Below, piece after piece: positions 24,758-32,950 of a stretch of DNA of 64,000 nucleotides; position 1 is the stretch's first letter, and each line of letters opens with the position of its first letter. A program made the position numbers and the translations under genes. The stretch is taken from the NCBI RefSeq assembly GCF_001423695.1, contig NZ_LMOZ01000002.1, positions 868,504-932,503 of the forward strand. Reading direction: 5' to 3'. This stretch comes from Leifsonia sp. Leaf336 (GTDB lineage Bacteria > Actinomycetota > Actinomycetes > Actinomycetales > Microbacteriaceae). The notes beneath the pieces are model-generated. The model saw only the letters and a list, made by a program, of their open reading frames with translations. It did not search any database and was not told the origin of the DNA.

Positions 24758-25737
24758 TGCGCGCCTTCCGGGGTGAACGCCTTGAACCGGCGGAGGAGCA
24801 GGAGCAGGATGACCGCCGCGACGATGAACAGCAGCACGGCGAGCGCGGAGGCGTAGCCCAGCTGGTAGGTTCCGAAGCCGCGCACGTACAGCCACTGCGT
24901 GTAGGTGAGCAGGGAGTTGTCGGGGTATCCGAGCGTGTTGCCGATGCCCTCGCCGACCACGGCTTTGCCGCTGGCGACCGAGGAGGCGACCGCCGCCTCC
25001 GTGAAGTACTGGATGGCCGCGATGACGCCGGTGACCGCGGCGAACAGCAGCACGGGCGCGATGCTCGGCAGCGTGACGTACCGCACCTTCTGCAGGCCGC
25101 CGGCCCCGTCGAGGGAGGCCGCCTCGTACTGCTCGCGCGGAACGTCGAGCAGCGCGGCCAGCAGGATGATCATGATGTCGCCCATCACCCAGATGCCGAG
25201 CAGCACGAGCGAGGGCTTGGACCAGGCGGGATCGTTGAACCACAGCGGGCCCTTGATCCCGAACCAGGCGAGCACCTGGTTCACCGGCCCTGTTCCCGGG
25301 TTGAACAGGAAGACGAACGCGACGACGCTCGCGACCGGCGGCACCAGCGCGGGCAGGTAGAAGATCGTCCGCCAGACCCCGGAGGCCCGGCGGGCGCGGG
25401 CGAGGAGGCCGGCGACGATGAGGGCGAACCCGGTCTTCACCGGCACCCAGATCACGACGAACCACAGCGTGTTGAGGGTCGCCGTCCAGACGTTGGGGTC
25501 CTGGGTGAACAGGTACTCGTAGTTGCGCAGGCCGATCCACTGCGGCGGCGAGATCAGGTCGAACCGGGTGAACGAGTAGTAGACGGACGCGATGAGCGGG
25601 TAGACGAAGAAGATCGCCAGTCCGAGCAGCGTCGGCGCCAGCAGCGCGAGCGTCACCAGGTTGCGGCGCCGCCGGCTGCGCGAGGGCCGCGTGGGGCGGG
25701 CGGTCGCCCGCCCCACGCTCCGAGCCGTTGCGGTCAC
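24754..25737 (-). CDS. Sugar ABC transporter permease (MalF-like)
   Basis: A 327-residue CUT1-type permease with a basic N-terminal tail (RPSRSRRRRN, about 17-26), six predicted transmembrane segments and the EAA loop EQYEAASLDGAGGLQKVRYVTLPSIAPV at about 202-229. The GTG at 25737 begins four bases after the binding-protein stop codon. Codons 8-16 contain a perfect 12-bp inverted repeat (25691-25716), which may reduce translation of the permease relative to the binding protein. It forms the channel with the MalG-like partner. Confidence 0.9.
   Translation of the reverse strand: MTATARSVGRATARPTRPSRSRRRRNLVTLALLAPTLLGLAIFFVYPLIASVYYSFTRFDLISPPQWIGLRNYEYLFTQDPNVWTATLNTLWFVVIWVPVKTGFALIVAGLLARARRASGVWRTIFYLPALVPPVASVVAFVFLFNPGTGPVNQVLAWFGIKGPLWFNDPAWSKPSLVLLGIWVMGDIMIILLAALLDVPREQYEAASLDGAGGLQKVRYVTLPSIAPVLLFAAVTGVIAAIQYFTEAAVASSVASGKAVVGEGIGNTLGYPDNSLLTYTQWLYVRGFGTYQLGYASALAVLLFIVAAVILLLLLRRFKAFTPEGAQ
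25691..25716 (-). promoter_or_regulatory. Perfect GC hairpin in the 5' end of the malF-like gene
   Basis: GTGGGGCGGGCG at 25691-25702 pairs with CGCCCGCCCCAC at 25705-25716 around two bases. It lies just downstream of the binding-protein gene, a place where stable hairpins often let a binding protein be made in excess over its permeases. Confidence 0.6.
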
Positions 25738-25741
25738 GAGC

Positions 25742-27073
25742 TCACGGTCCCGTCGAGAGGGCGAGGGCGTCGTTGATCTGCTTGTCGACCGACTTCAGAC
25801 CGGAGTCGATGTCACCGCCCTGGCTCTGGTACTTGTTCCACCAGTCCTGGAAGCTGTTCTGGTAGCCGGCGCCGAGCGGGCTCGCCGGAGTGGTCATGAC
25901 GTTCTTGTTCGACGCGATGTCGAGGAACGTCTTGAACTGCGGGGAGACCTGCAGGTCGGGGGAGGCCAGCGCGTCCTTCGTGGTCGGGACGTTCTTCAGG
26001 CCGTTGGCGAGCTTGACGACCGCGCCGGTGTCGGTGGTGAGGTACTTCAGCAGCGTCCAGGCCAGCTCCGGGTGCTGGGAGCCCTTGGAGATGCCGATGA
26101 TGTTGCCGGTGATGTAGCCGCCCCCGTACAGGTCGGTGTGGTCGTCAGCGGTCGGGAAGGGTGCGGTGCCGTAGTCGAGGTCCTTGGCCTGGTCGTCGAT
26201 GAAGGCGGTGCGGTACTCGCCGTCCATGTTCATGGCGACCTGGCCGGTCTGGAACGCGTTGCCGGCCGCGAACTCCTGCCCGAGCCCGGAGGTGAATGCG
26301 TTGAGCTTGTCCCAGCCGATCTTGTCGACGTAGGCCTTCTGCCACTCGATCAGCTCCTTCCAGCCGGGGGAGGAGGAGATCGCGCTGGTGCCGTCGGCCT
26401 TCAGCCACTCGGCGCCGGCGGCCGGCCCGTAGTGCGCGGCCGAGTTCTCGTACCATCCCATGGTCGGGTTGAAGCCGAGGGTCTTGATCGAGCCGTCCGG
26501 GTTGAGCGTGGTCAGCTTGTCGGCCATCGACTCCAGCTCGCTCAGCGTCTTGGGCGGCTCGGTGAACCCGGCGGCCTGGAGAAGCTTCTTGTTGTAGTAG
26601 AGGCCGTACACGTCGGCGAGCATCGGCATCGCGCAGCGGTTGCCCTTGAACTCGGTGTACGACTTCACCGTGTCGCTGAACTGGCTCATGTCGACCTTGT
26701 CGCGCTCGATCACCTTGTTCAGCGACCGGAACGCGCCGTTCGAGCAGAAGTTGCCGACGATGTCGGTCGAGTACGAGAGGCCGACGTCGACCTTGCTGCC
26801 GGTGGCGATGGCCTTCTGCAGCTTCTCGTCGTCCTGGCCGGAGTGCACGTCGACCTTGATCTTGGGGTACTTCTTCTCGAAGTCGTCGACGACCGACTGG
26901 ATGACCTTGGCCTCCCGGTCGGAGAAGAAGTGCCAGAACGACACGGTGCCCGACAGGTCGGACGGCGCGCTGTCCTGGAAGGACGTGCCTGCGGTCCCGC
27001 CGGAACAACCGGCCAGGGTGAGCGCTGCGGCCGCGGCGACCGCGGCGGCGGCGATGAGGTGACGATGTTTCAC
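25742..27073 (-). CDS. Sugar ABC transporter substrate-binding lipoprotein
   Basis: A 443-residue extracellular solute-binding protein of the bacterial family 1 type. The signal peptide ends in a lipobox, LAGC, with the lipidated cysteine at residue 23. VSFWHFFSDREAKVIQSVVDDFEKKYP begins the first lobe, and ADVYGLYYNKKLLQAAGF and GGGYITGNIIGISKGS are typical of disaccharide or oligosaccharide binders. The exact sugar cannot be read. GTG 27073 is preceded by GAGGAA. It follows the ROK regulator gene with a 65-base gap and precedes the two permeases. Confidence 0.92.
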   Translation of the reverse strand: MKHRHLIAAAAVAAAAALTLAGCSGGTAGTSFQDSAPSDLSGTVSFWHFFSDREAKVIQSVVDDFEKKYPKIKVDVHSGQDDEKLQKAIATGSKVDVGLSYSTDIVGNFCSNGAFRSLNKVIERDKVDMSQFSDTVKSYTEFKGNRCAMPMLADVYGLYYNKKLLQAAGFTEPPKTLSELESMADKLTTLNPDGSIKTLGFNPTMGWYENSAAHYGPAAGAEWLKADGTSAISSSPGWKELIEWQKAYVDKIGWDKLNAFTSGLGQEFAAGNAFQTGQVAMNMDGEYRTAFIDDQAKDLDYGTAPFPTADDHTDLYGGGYITGNIIGISKGSQHPELAWTLLKYLTTDTGAVVKLANGLKNVPTTKDALASPDLQVSPQFKTFLDIASNKNVMTTPASPLGAGYQNSFQDWWNKYQSQGGDIDSGLKSVDKQINDALALSTGP

Positions 27074-27138
27074 GGGTGGTTCCTCGCTGATCCTTCTCGT
27101 GATTTCGGATGGACGGTGTGGTGCGGAGGTGTCGGCCG

Positions 27139-28305
27139 TCAGACGGCGATGCGCGACACTTCGTCGAAGAGCGCCTCGCGCACCTCGCCGAGGAGGTGCT
27201 CGCGTGCGCCGCGGAGGACGGGATGGGCGTGGACGCCGGTGGCGACGACGGCGCGTTCGCCCCAGTCGGCGCGCAGTTCGGCCGCGACGAGCTCGGCGAG
27301 CCGGGGGCCGCAGGCGGCGCCGGTGGGCCCACCGAGCACGACGAGCTCCGGGTCGAGGAGGGCGAGCACGGGCACGACGCCGACTGCGACCCGGTGGGCG
27401 AGCTCGGTGACGAGCGTCTCCACCGCGCTCTCGTCGCCGCCCCCGAGGTCATCGGTGAGCCCATGGGCGGAGGCCAGGGCGGCGACGGCCGGTCCGCCGA
27501 TCAGGTCCTGGAGGTCGGCTGCCTCCGGGTCGAGGGCCGCGGCCGAGCGGGGGATCGGCAGGTAGCCGATCTCGCCCGCGCCGCCGGAGGCTCCGCGGTG
27601 CACCGTGCCGGACTGGTCGACGGCGAGGCCGAGGCCGTCGCCCATCCAGAGCAGCGCGAAGCCGGCCGTGCCGGTCCCCGCGCCTTCCGTCCGCTCGGCG
27701 ACCGCGGCGAGGTTCACGTCGTTGTCGATGTGCACCGCGACGCCGAGGGCGTCCTCCAACCGCCGACGGATGCCGCGCTTGGGCCAGCCGGGCAGCGTCT
27801 CGATGTAGGTGAGCTCGTCGGTGCGGGGGTCGAGGGCGCCCTGCACGCCGACGCAGACCGCGCGGACCCGCTCGGCGTCGACGCCCGCAGCGCCGCAGGC
27901 CGCCTCGATCGCCAGACGGAGGTCGGCCTCCGGGGTGCGGGCGGCCTCGGGAGGCAGGGCGAGCGGCGTCACGGCGATGGGGTGCTCGGCCCCGCCGGCG
28001 TCGACGACGGTCGAGCGCAGCGACACCGCGTCGATGTCGACCGCGACGCCCAGCATCCGGTCGGTGCGCACCGCGTATCCGGCCGCGTTCGGGCCGCGGC
28101 CGGCGGAGACCTCGCCGACGACGTGGATGAGCCCGGCCGTCTCGAGCCGGGAGACCATCTGTGCCGCGGTGGGCTTCGAGAGCCCGGAGAGCTCGCCGAT
28201 GCGGGTGCGCGTGAGCACGCCGTGCTCGAGCAGCAGCGCGAGCGCCGTGCGGTCGTTGGTGTCGCGGAGCCACCCCGGGGTGCCCCGGACGGGTCGGTCG
28301 GCCAT
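27139..28305 (-). CDS. ROK-family transcriptional regulator
   Basis: A regulator of about 388 residues: N-terminal winged helix-turn-helix (about 10-75; LTRTRIGELSGLSKPTAAQMVSRLETAGLI) and a C-terminal ROK sugar-sensing domain (about 85-380) with VAVDIDAVSLR, GIRRRLEDALGVAVHIDNDVNLAAVAER and a GGAGEIGYLP block. The four-ligand ROK zinc motif (GHxnnCxCGxxGCxE) is missing, as in many non-catalytic actinobacterial ROK repressors. ATG 28305 (MADRP) has GAAGGG six bases upstream; the ATG two codons earlier sits directly on that site. It heads the ABC-GH4-kinase operon and likely responds to its sugar. Confidence 0.9.
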   Translation of the reverse strand: MADRPVRGTPGWLRDTNDRTALALLLEHGVLTRTRIGELSGLSKPTAAQMVSRLETAGLIHVVGEVSAGRGPNAAGYAVRTDRMLGVAVDIDAVSLRSTVVDAGGAEHPIAVTPLALPPEAARTPEADLRLAIEAACGAAGVDAERVRAVCVGVQGALDPRTDELTYIETLPGWPKRGIRRRLEDALGVAVHIDNDVNLAAVAERTEGAGTGTAGFALLWMGDGLGLAVDQSGTVHRGASGGAGEIGYLPIPRSAAALDPEAADLQDLIGGPAVAALASAHGLTDDLGGGDESAVETLVTELAHRVAVGVVPVLALLDPELVVLGGPTGAACGPRLAELVAAELRADWGERAVVATGVHAHPVLRGAREHLLGEVREALFDEVSRIAV

Positions 28306-28347
28306 GCTCATCCCTTCGTCGGAACGATGTCGTGGCCAGAATGTATC

Positions 28348-28360
28348 AGGAAAGTTTCTT
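28348..28360 (-). promoter_or_regulatory. Candidate ROK operator in the operon promoter
   Basis: AGGAAAGTTTCTT is a 13-bp palindrome (6-bp arms with one mismatch around one base) in an unusually AT-rich stretch 43 bases upstream of the ROK gene. On the minus strand it lies between TTTACT and GATACA, spaced 16 bases like -35 and -10 elements, so a repressor bound there would block transcription of the whole operon. Confidence 0.55.
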
Positions 28361-28412
28361 TATAGTAAATAGGGCGACGAAAAAGAGACCGCACCGTGAC
28401 ACGATCAGCCGC

Positions 28413-29408
28413 TCAGGCGACCGTGCGGGCGTGCTCCACGAGACGATCGAACGCCGCATCCAGATCGGGGTCGACCTGCTGCCGGGAGGCGTCCGCCAGG
28501 TACCAGTCGACGATCTCGCCGGCTCCGTGCGCGAACGCCACACGCGCCTGGTACTCGGGCACGAGCGCCTTCACCTTGGCGTTGTCGAAGTGCATCGAGT
28601 GCGCCTTGTCGCCCAGGAGGCCGGAGCCGAGGGCGGGGATGGCAGCGGCGATCGTCTCGCTCGCCACGTGCACGAGCTCGGCTTCGACGCCGAGCGCTTC
28701 GGCGAGATAGCAGTAGATCTGGTCCCAGGTGGGGGCTTCGTCCGAGGTGATGTGGAACGAGTCGCCCACGGCCTCCGGCCGCCCGAGCAGCCCGACGAAC
28801 GCGACGGCGAAGTCGGTGTTGTGGGTGATGGTCCAGCGGCTGGTGCCGTCGCCGTGCACGACGACCGGTGCGCCCCTGCGCATCCGCTCGAGGTCGGTCC
28901 AGTGGCCGCTGGTCGGGATCATCGTGCGGTCGTAGGTGTGCGAAGGGCGCACGATCGTGATCGGGAAGTCGCGCTCGCGGTAGGCCTCCACCAGGAGGTC
29001 CTCGCAAGCGATCTTGTCGCGCGAGTACTGCCAGAAAGGGTTGCGCAGCGGCGTCGACTCGGTCACCGGCATGCGCGCGGGCGGCGTCTGATAGGCGGAG
29101 GCCGAGGAGATGAAGACGTACTGGCCGACCCGGCCCTCGAACAGGTCGAAGTCGGAGCGGATGTGCTCGGGCGTGAACGCGAGGAACTCCGCCGCGACGT
29201 CGAAGCTGCGCTCGCCGAGCACCGCGTGAACGCTCTCGGGGTCGCGGATGTCGGCGTGCAGCACCTCCACACCGTCGGGGAGCGGGCGCAGGTCGCTGTT
29301 CCCCCGATTGACGACCGTGACGTCGTGGCCCTTCTCGAGAGCCCTGGCGACGCACGCGGAGCTGATGACCCCCGTGCCGCCGATGAAGAGTGTCCGTGTC
29401 GCTGTCAT
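28413..29408 (-). CDS. NAD-dependent epimerase/dehydratase-like (extended SDR) protein
   Basis: A 331-residue extended short-chain dehydrogenase-like protein. The N-terminal GGTGVISSACV (residues 10-20) is the cofactor loop, FISSASAYQTP the catalytic Ser region and YSRDKIACE the YxxxK pair (near 130-134). THNTDFAVAFVGLLG and FDNAKVKALVP place it with the atypical SDR group near chloroplast stem-loop-binding proteins and NAD-dependent epimerases that act on sugar nucleotides or lack catalysis. The ATG at 29408 has GAGGAGCGAGG upstream. It is the only gene on this strand between the ROK promoter and the divergent mechanosensitive channel gene. Confidence 0.85.
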   Translation of the reverse strand: MTATRTLFIGGTGVISSACVARALEKGHDVTVVNRGNSDLRPLPDGVEVLHADIRDPESVHAVLGERSFDVAAEFLAFTPEHIRSDFDLFEGRVGQYVFISSASAYQTPPARMPVTESTPLRNPFWQYSRDKIACEDLLVEAYRERDFPITIVRPSHTYDRTMIPTSGHWTDLERMRRGAPVVVHGDGTSRWTITHNTDFAVAFVGLLGRPEAVGDSFHITSDEAPTWDQIYCYLAEALGVEAELVHVASETIAAAIPALGSGLLGDKAHSMHFDNAKVKALVPEYQARVAFAHGAGEIVDWYLADASRQQVDPDLDAAFDRLVEHARTVA

Positions 29409-29570
29409 CCTCGCTCCTCGCGTCTTCGCCGGCTTCCGCCGGAGCCGATTTCCCCCTGGCCCCAGAAGACACACACTAACCCGCACCGGGGTGCGAGGTT
29501 AAGGTCTCAACGTGCCCCGCGTACAGTGCAGGGCGTCCGTCCGCCCCACGGGAGAAGGAGTAGCCCCGAC

Positions 29571-30752
29571 GTGTCCCTGCGCAGCCTGCCGTCTCTCGTG
29601 ATCGCGTGCCTGATCGCGGTCGTCGTCGCCATCGTGGTGACCGCGATCGTCGGCCTGGCACTGCGTGCGGCCGGGCGCCATCGGCAGTGGCCCGCTCTGC
29701 TGGTCCGTCGTGCGCGGGTGCCGTTCCGGCTGTTCCTGGCAGTGGTGGTGCTGTGGATCGCCGTGGCGCTGACGCTGCCGCCGGAGGTGTCGCCCACCTG
29801 GACGCGCGTGATCCATCACGCGTTCCTCATCCTGACGATCGCCGCGGGCACGTGGTTCTTCGCCGCGCTTCTCGTCTTCGTCGAAGACCTCGGCTTGGCG
29901 CGCTACCGCGTCGACGTGCCGGACAACCGTTACGCCCGCCGCATTCGAACCCAGGTGCTGGTGCTCCGGAGGCTGACCGTCGTCGCGGCGGTCGTCATCG
30001 GGCTCGCCGCCATCCTGCTGACCTTCCCCGTGCTGCAGGCGGCCGGGGCCAGCCTCCTCGCCTCAGCGGGCATCATCGGTGTGATCGCCGGTGTCGCCGC
30101 CCAGTCCAGCCTCGCCAACCTGTTCGCGGGCATCCAACTGGCCTTCAGCGACGCGATCCGCCTCGACGACGTGGTCGTGGTGGAGCAGCAGTGGGGCACG
30201 ATCGAGGAGATCACCCTCACCTACGTCGTCGTGCACATCTGGGACGACCGGAGGCTGGTGCTGCCCTCCACCTACTTCACGACCAAGCCGTTCGAGAACT
30301 GGACCCGCCAGCACAGCGAGCTGCTCGGCGCGGTGGAGTTCGACCTCGACTGGCGGGTCTCGCCCTCGGGGATGCGCGCCGAGCTGAACCGCATCCTGGC
30401 GGCCACCGACCTCTGGGACGGCCGCACCGGCGTGCTGCAGGTCACCGACGCGACGCAGGGCTGGGTGCGCGTACGCGTGCTCGTCACGGGCAAGGACGCT
30501 CCGACCCTGTTCGACCTCCGCTGCCACGTGCGCGAACGGCTCATCGACTGGATGCAGCGGTACTCCTCGGCGTCGCTCCCGCGCCAGCGGGTGGAGGTCG
30601 TGGAGCCTCCCGAGCAGCAGGTGCCCAGCTCGCGGGCGCGCAGCGCCCAGGACGGCGAGGGCCGCCTCTTCGGCGGCACCCCCGAGAACGAGCACCGCGC
30701 CTCCCAGTTCACCGACGCCATCCCCATCCAGCCCGAGGCTGATCCTGGTTGA
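29571..30752 (+). CDS. MscS-family mechanosensitive ion channel
   Basis: A 393-residue membrane channel of the MscS family. Transmembrane segments are at about residues 5-30, 47-66, 79-104 and 130-152, with the pore-lining TM3 at AGASLLASAGIIGVIAGVAAQSSL (about 157-182), followed by the beta domain (LANLFAGIQLAFSDAIRLDDVVVVEQQWGTIEEI). The last ~40 residues are polar and probably disordered. It releases solutes when membrane tension rises. GTG 29571 has AAGGAG 11 bases upstream. The stop is followed after four bases by a palindromic region. Confidence 0.88.
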   Translation: MSLRSLPSLVIACLIAVVVAIVVTAIVGLALRAAGRHRQWPALLVRRARVPFRLFLAVVVLWIAVALTLPPEVSPTWTRVIHHAFLILTIAAGTWFFAALLVFVEDLGLARYRVDVPDNRYARRIRTQVLVLRRLTVVAAVVIGLAAILLTFPVLQAAGASLLASAGIIGVIAGVAAQSSLANLFAGIQLAFSDAIRLDDVVVVEQQWGTIEEITLTYVVVHIWDDRRLVLPSTYFTTKPFENWTRQHSELLGAVEFDLDWRVSPSGMRAELNRILAATDLWDGRTGVLQVTDATQGWVRVRVLVTGKDAPTLFDLRCHVRERLIDWMQRYSSASLPRQRVEVVEPPEQQVPSSRARSAQDGEGRLFGGTPENEHRASQFTDAIPIQPEADPG

Positions 30753-30756
30753 TACG

Positions 30757-30816
30757 CAGGAGATTCCGACGGCGGCAGCCCCAAATCTCCTGTCCAAGCG
30801 CTGAGACAGGAGATTT
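30757..30816. repeat. Compound palindrome after the MscS gene
   Basis: CAGGAGATT (30757-30765), AAATCTCCTGT (30783-30793) and ACAGGAGATTT (30806-30816) are alternately inverted copies of one 9-11 base word. Two alternative stems are possible: the first with the second (17-base loop) or the second with the third (12-base loop, 11 bp perfect). It begins four bases after the MscS stop codon. Confidence 0.6.
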
Positions 30817-30917
30817 CGGTTGTGCCCTCCTTGTTTCCACATCGGCACCGCGAGCGGCAAATCCACAGATTTCGGGAGGTCGTCTCGCTGTGCGTGTCCG
30901 TTCGTGAGCATGGGTCC

Positions 30918-31730
30918 ATGAATTGGATCACCCGGATGCGCGAACTCGGAGGAGCGGCGACGACTCTCCAGCTGAGGAACGCCGGCGCGAGCCGCGAGAC
31001 CCTTGCCGACGCCGTTCGACGCGGCCACGTGGTCCGGCCGCGCAAAGGCGTCTACGCCCTTCCGGCTCTGGCGGAGCCGCGGCTAGCCGCCGTCTCGGCG
31101 GGCGTCCGGCTGTCGTGCGTCACCGCGTGCAGAAGCTATGGAATCTGGGCCGGAACGGACTCGCGGACGCATGTCGCTGTCTCTCCACACGCCCGGCGCG
31201 CACCGCACGGGCTCGTCTGCCACTGGTGGCCGACGGAGGACCACGCCGAGGTCTGGCGCGTGTCTCCGGCGGACTGCCTGCGGACGGTCGGCCGGTGCGC
31301 CGACGAGGAGACGGCCATCGCCGCATTCGACACCGCGCTGACCGCGGGCTTGGTCACGCCGGCCGAGCTGGCGTCCGTCCTGAGGCCCTGCCCGCGCTTC
31401 GTCCGGATCCGGGCGACACGCGCCCGCCCCGGCTCCGATTCCGGTGTCGAATCCATCGTGCGCCAGCGACTGGAGGCCGTCGGACGCCACGTCCAGCAGC
31501 AGGCGCACGTTCGCGGCGTAGGGCGTGTCGACATGCTCGTCGACGGCGAGCTCTACCTGGAGCTCGACGGCTTCGCGTTCCACGGCGACGCGACAGCGTT
31601 CGAGCGGGATCGCCGTCGTGACGCTGCCCTCGCAGTGCGCGGCAGCAGGCGGCTGAGGCTGACGGCGCGTCAGGTGCTCTACGAGTGGGAGGCCGTCGCC
31701 GCCATCATCGACGGGGCGCTCGCCGCATGA
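30918..31730 (+). CDS. AbiEi-like / DUF559 (VSR endonuclease-like) protein
   Basis: A 270-residue protein with an N-terminal winged-helix module like the AbiEi antitoxin family (about 1-60; LGGAATTLQLRNAGASRETLADAVRRGHVVRPRKGVYALP) and a C-terminal DUF559/very-short-patch-repair nuclease-like fold (about 175-268; VDMLVDGELYLELDGFAFHGDATAFERDRRRDAAL). The E...D.F..H pattern keeps the acidic residues expected of a restriction-like nuclease core. Such two-domain proteins are common in Microbacteriaceae and are not proven toxins, antitoxins or repair enzymes. ATG 30918 (MNWITRM) was chosen; earlier codons are open but run into AT-rich non-coding sequence. No partner AbiEii toxin gene is adjacent. 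Confidence 0.75.
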   Translation: MNWITRMRELGGAATTLQLRNAGASRETLADAVRRGHVVRPRKGVYALPALAEPRLAAVSAGVRLSCVTACRSYGIWAGTDSRTHVAVSPHARRAPHGLVCHWWPTEDHAEVWRVSPADCLRTVGRCADEETAIAAFDTALTAGLVTPAELASVLRPCPRFVRIRATRARPGSDSGVESIVRQRLEAVGRHVQQQAHVRGVGRVDMLVDGELYLELDGFAFHGDATAFERDRRRDAALAVRGSRRLRLTARQVLYEWEAVAAIIDGALAA

Positions 31731-31836
31731 ACCACCCTCAGCGAACTCACAGCAACGCCGGGACCAACCCGGCCCTCCCCGCTGTTCTCCTTACTGACGG
31801 CGCCGCAGCCAGCGCTCGCCGCACACAGGAGGAAAC

Positions 31837-32295
31837 GTGACAGAGGACTATCGCAAGAGCCAGGATGCCGTCGCGCGGCTCACCCCCGCGCAGTACGCGG
31901 TCACCCAGGAGGCGGCCACCGAGCCCGCCTTCCGCAACGAGTTCTGGAACAATCACGAGGCGGGCCTCTACGTCGACATCGTGTCGGGGGAGCCGCTCTT
32001 CGCCTCGGTGAACAAGTACGACAGCCGTTCCGGCTGGCCGAGCTTCACGGTGCCGGTGGACCCCGCGAACATCGTCGAGAAGACCGACCGCACGTATGGG
32101 ATGATCCGCACAGAGGTGCGCTCCGCCCATGGCGACAGTCATCTCGGCCACCTGTTCGACGACGGCCCGGCCGAGGCCGGCGGCCTGCGCTACTGCATCA
32201 ACTCCGCCGCGCTCCGCTTCATCCCGCTCGCCGAGCTGGAGGAGCAGGGCTACGGCGACTACACCCACCTTTTCGAGAACGAGGAGAAGCACTGA
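31837..32295 (+). CDS. msrB: Methionine-R-sulfoxide reductase MsrB
   Basis: A 152-residue MsrB that reduces methionine-R-sulfoxide in oxidised proteins. The family core is visible: [31 protein letters not shown] and the catalytic C120 in GLRYCINS. The two CxxC zinc-binding pairs of the zinc-type enzymes are missing ([11 protein letters not shown] and [10 protein letters not shown] instead), so this is a zinc-free form. The GTG at 31837 has GAGGAAAC immediately upstream. Its stop overlaps the start of msrA (TGATG). Confidence 0.95.
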   Translation: MTEDYRKSQDAVARLTPAQYAVTQEAATEPAFRNEFWNNHEAGLYVDIVSGEPLFASVNKYDSRSGWPSFTVPVDPANIVEKTDRTYGMIRTEVRSAHGDSHLGHLFDDGPAEAGGLRYCINSAALRFIPLAELEEQGYGDYTHLFENEEKH

Positions 32296-32807
32296 TGACG
32301 ACTGAGAAGGCGATTCTGGCCGGTGGCTGTTTCTGGGGCATGCAGGACCTCATCCGCAAGCGCCCGGGCGTGGTGAGCACGCGCGTCGGGTACTCCGGCG
32401 GCGACGTCCCCAACGCCACCTACCGCAACCACGGCACCCACGCCGAGGCGATCGAGATCGAGTTCGACCCCGAGCGCATCAGCTACCGCGACCTCCTGGC
32501 GTTCTTCTTCCAGATCCACGACCCGTCGACGAAGAACCGTCAGGGCAACGACGTGGGCACCAGCTACCGTTCGGCGATCTTCTACGAGAACGACGAGCAG
32601 CGCCGCGTGGCCGAGGACACCATCGCCGATGTCGACGCGTCCGGTCTGTGGCCGGGCAAGGTCGTGACCGAGGTGGAGCCCGCCGGCGCGTTCTGGGAGG
32701 CCGAGCCCGAGCACCAGGACTACCTGGAGCGCATCCCGTGGGGTTACACCTGCCACTTCGCGCGCCCCGACTGGAAGCTCCCGCGCCGCGAGGCCGCGGC
32801 GAGCTAG
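32295..32807 (+). CDS. msrA: Methionine-S-sulfoxide reductase MsrA
   Basis: A 170-residue MsrA that reduces methionine-S-sulfoxide. The active-site GGCFWG places the catalytic cysteine at C12; [28 protein letters not shown] and the [28 protein letters not shown] block are all conserved. A terminal resolving cysteine is not obvious; C153 in WGYTCHF may serve. The ATG overlaps the msrB stop codon, giving a coupled msrBA repair operon, ended by the stem-loop at 32820. Confidence 0.96.
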   Translation: MTTEKAILAGGCFWGMQDLIRKRPGVVSTRVGYSGGDVPNATYRNHGTHAEAIEIEFDPERISYRDLLAFFFQIHDPSTKNRQGNDVGTSYRSAIFYENDEQRRVAEDTIADVDASGLWPGKVVTEVEPAGAFWEAEPEHQDYLERIPWGYTCHFARPDWKLPRREAAAS

Positions 32808-32819
32808 TCTCCCTACGCA

Positions 32820-32850
32820 CACCGGGGCCGTCCGCGAGACGGCCCCGGTG
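32820..32850 (+). terminator. Stem-loop terminator after msrBA
   Basis: A perfect 13-bp stem, CACCGGGGCCGTC (32820-32832) with GACGGCCCCGGTG (32838-32850), around the loop CGCGA, 13 bases after the msrA stop. No U-run follows. Confidence 0.82.
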
Positions 32851-32950
32851 AACCTGGCCATAAATCATGAGGATTCCTCTTGCCGATCGGTGATGGGTGG
32901 AGTAGACCGACCGTGTCACCCCACCTCACCAGAAACGATCAAGGGGAATC

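Noticed and set aside
30918-31730. Type IV toxin-antitoxin system
   Set aside because: Only the AbiEi-like domain is seen; no AbiEii-like toxin lies next to it, so a complete system is not supported.
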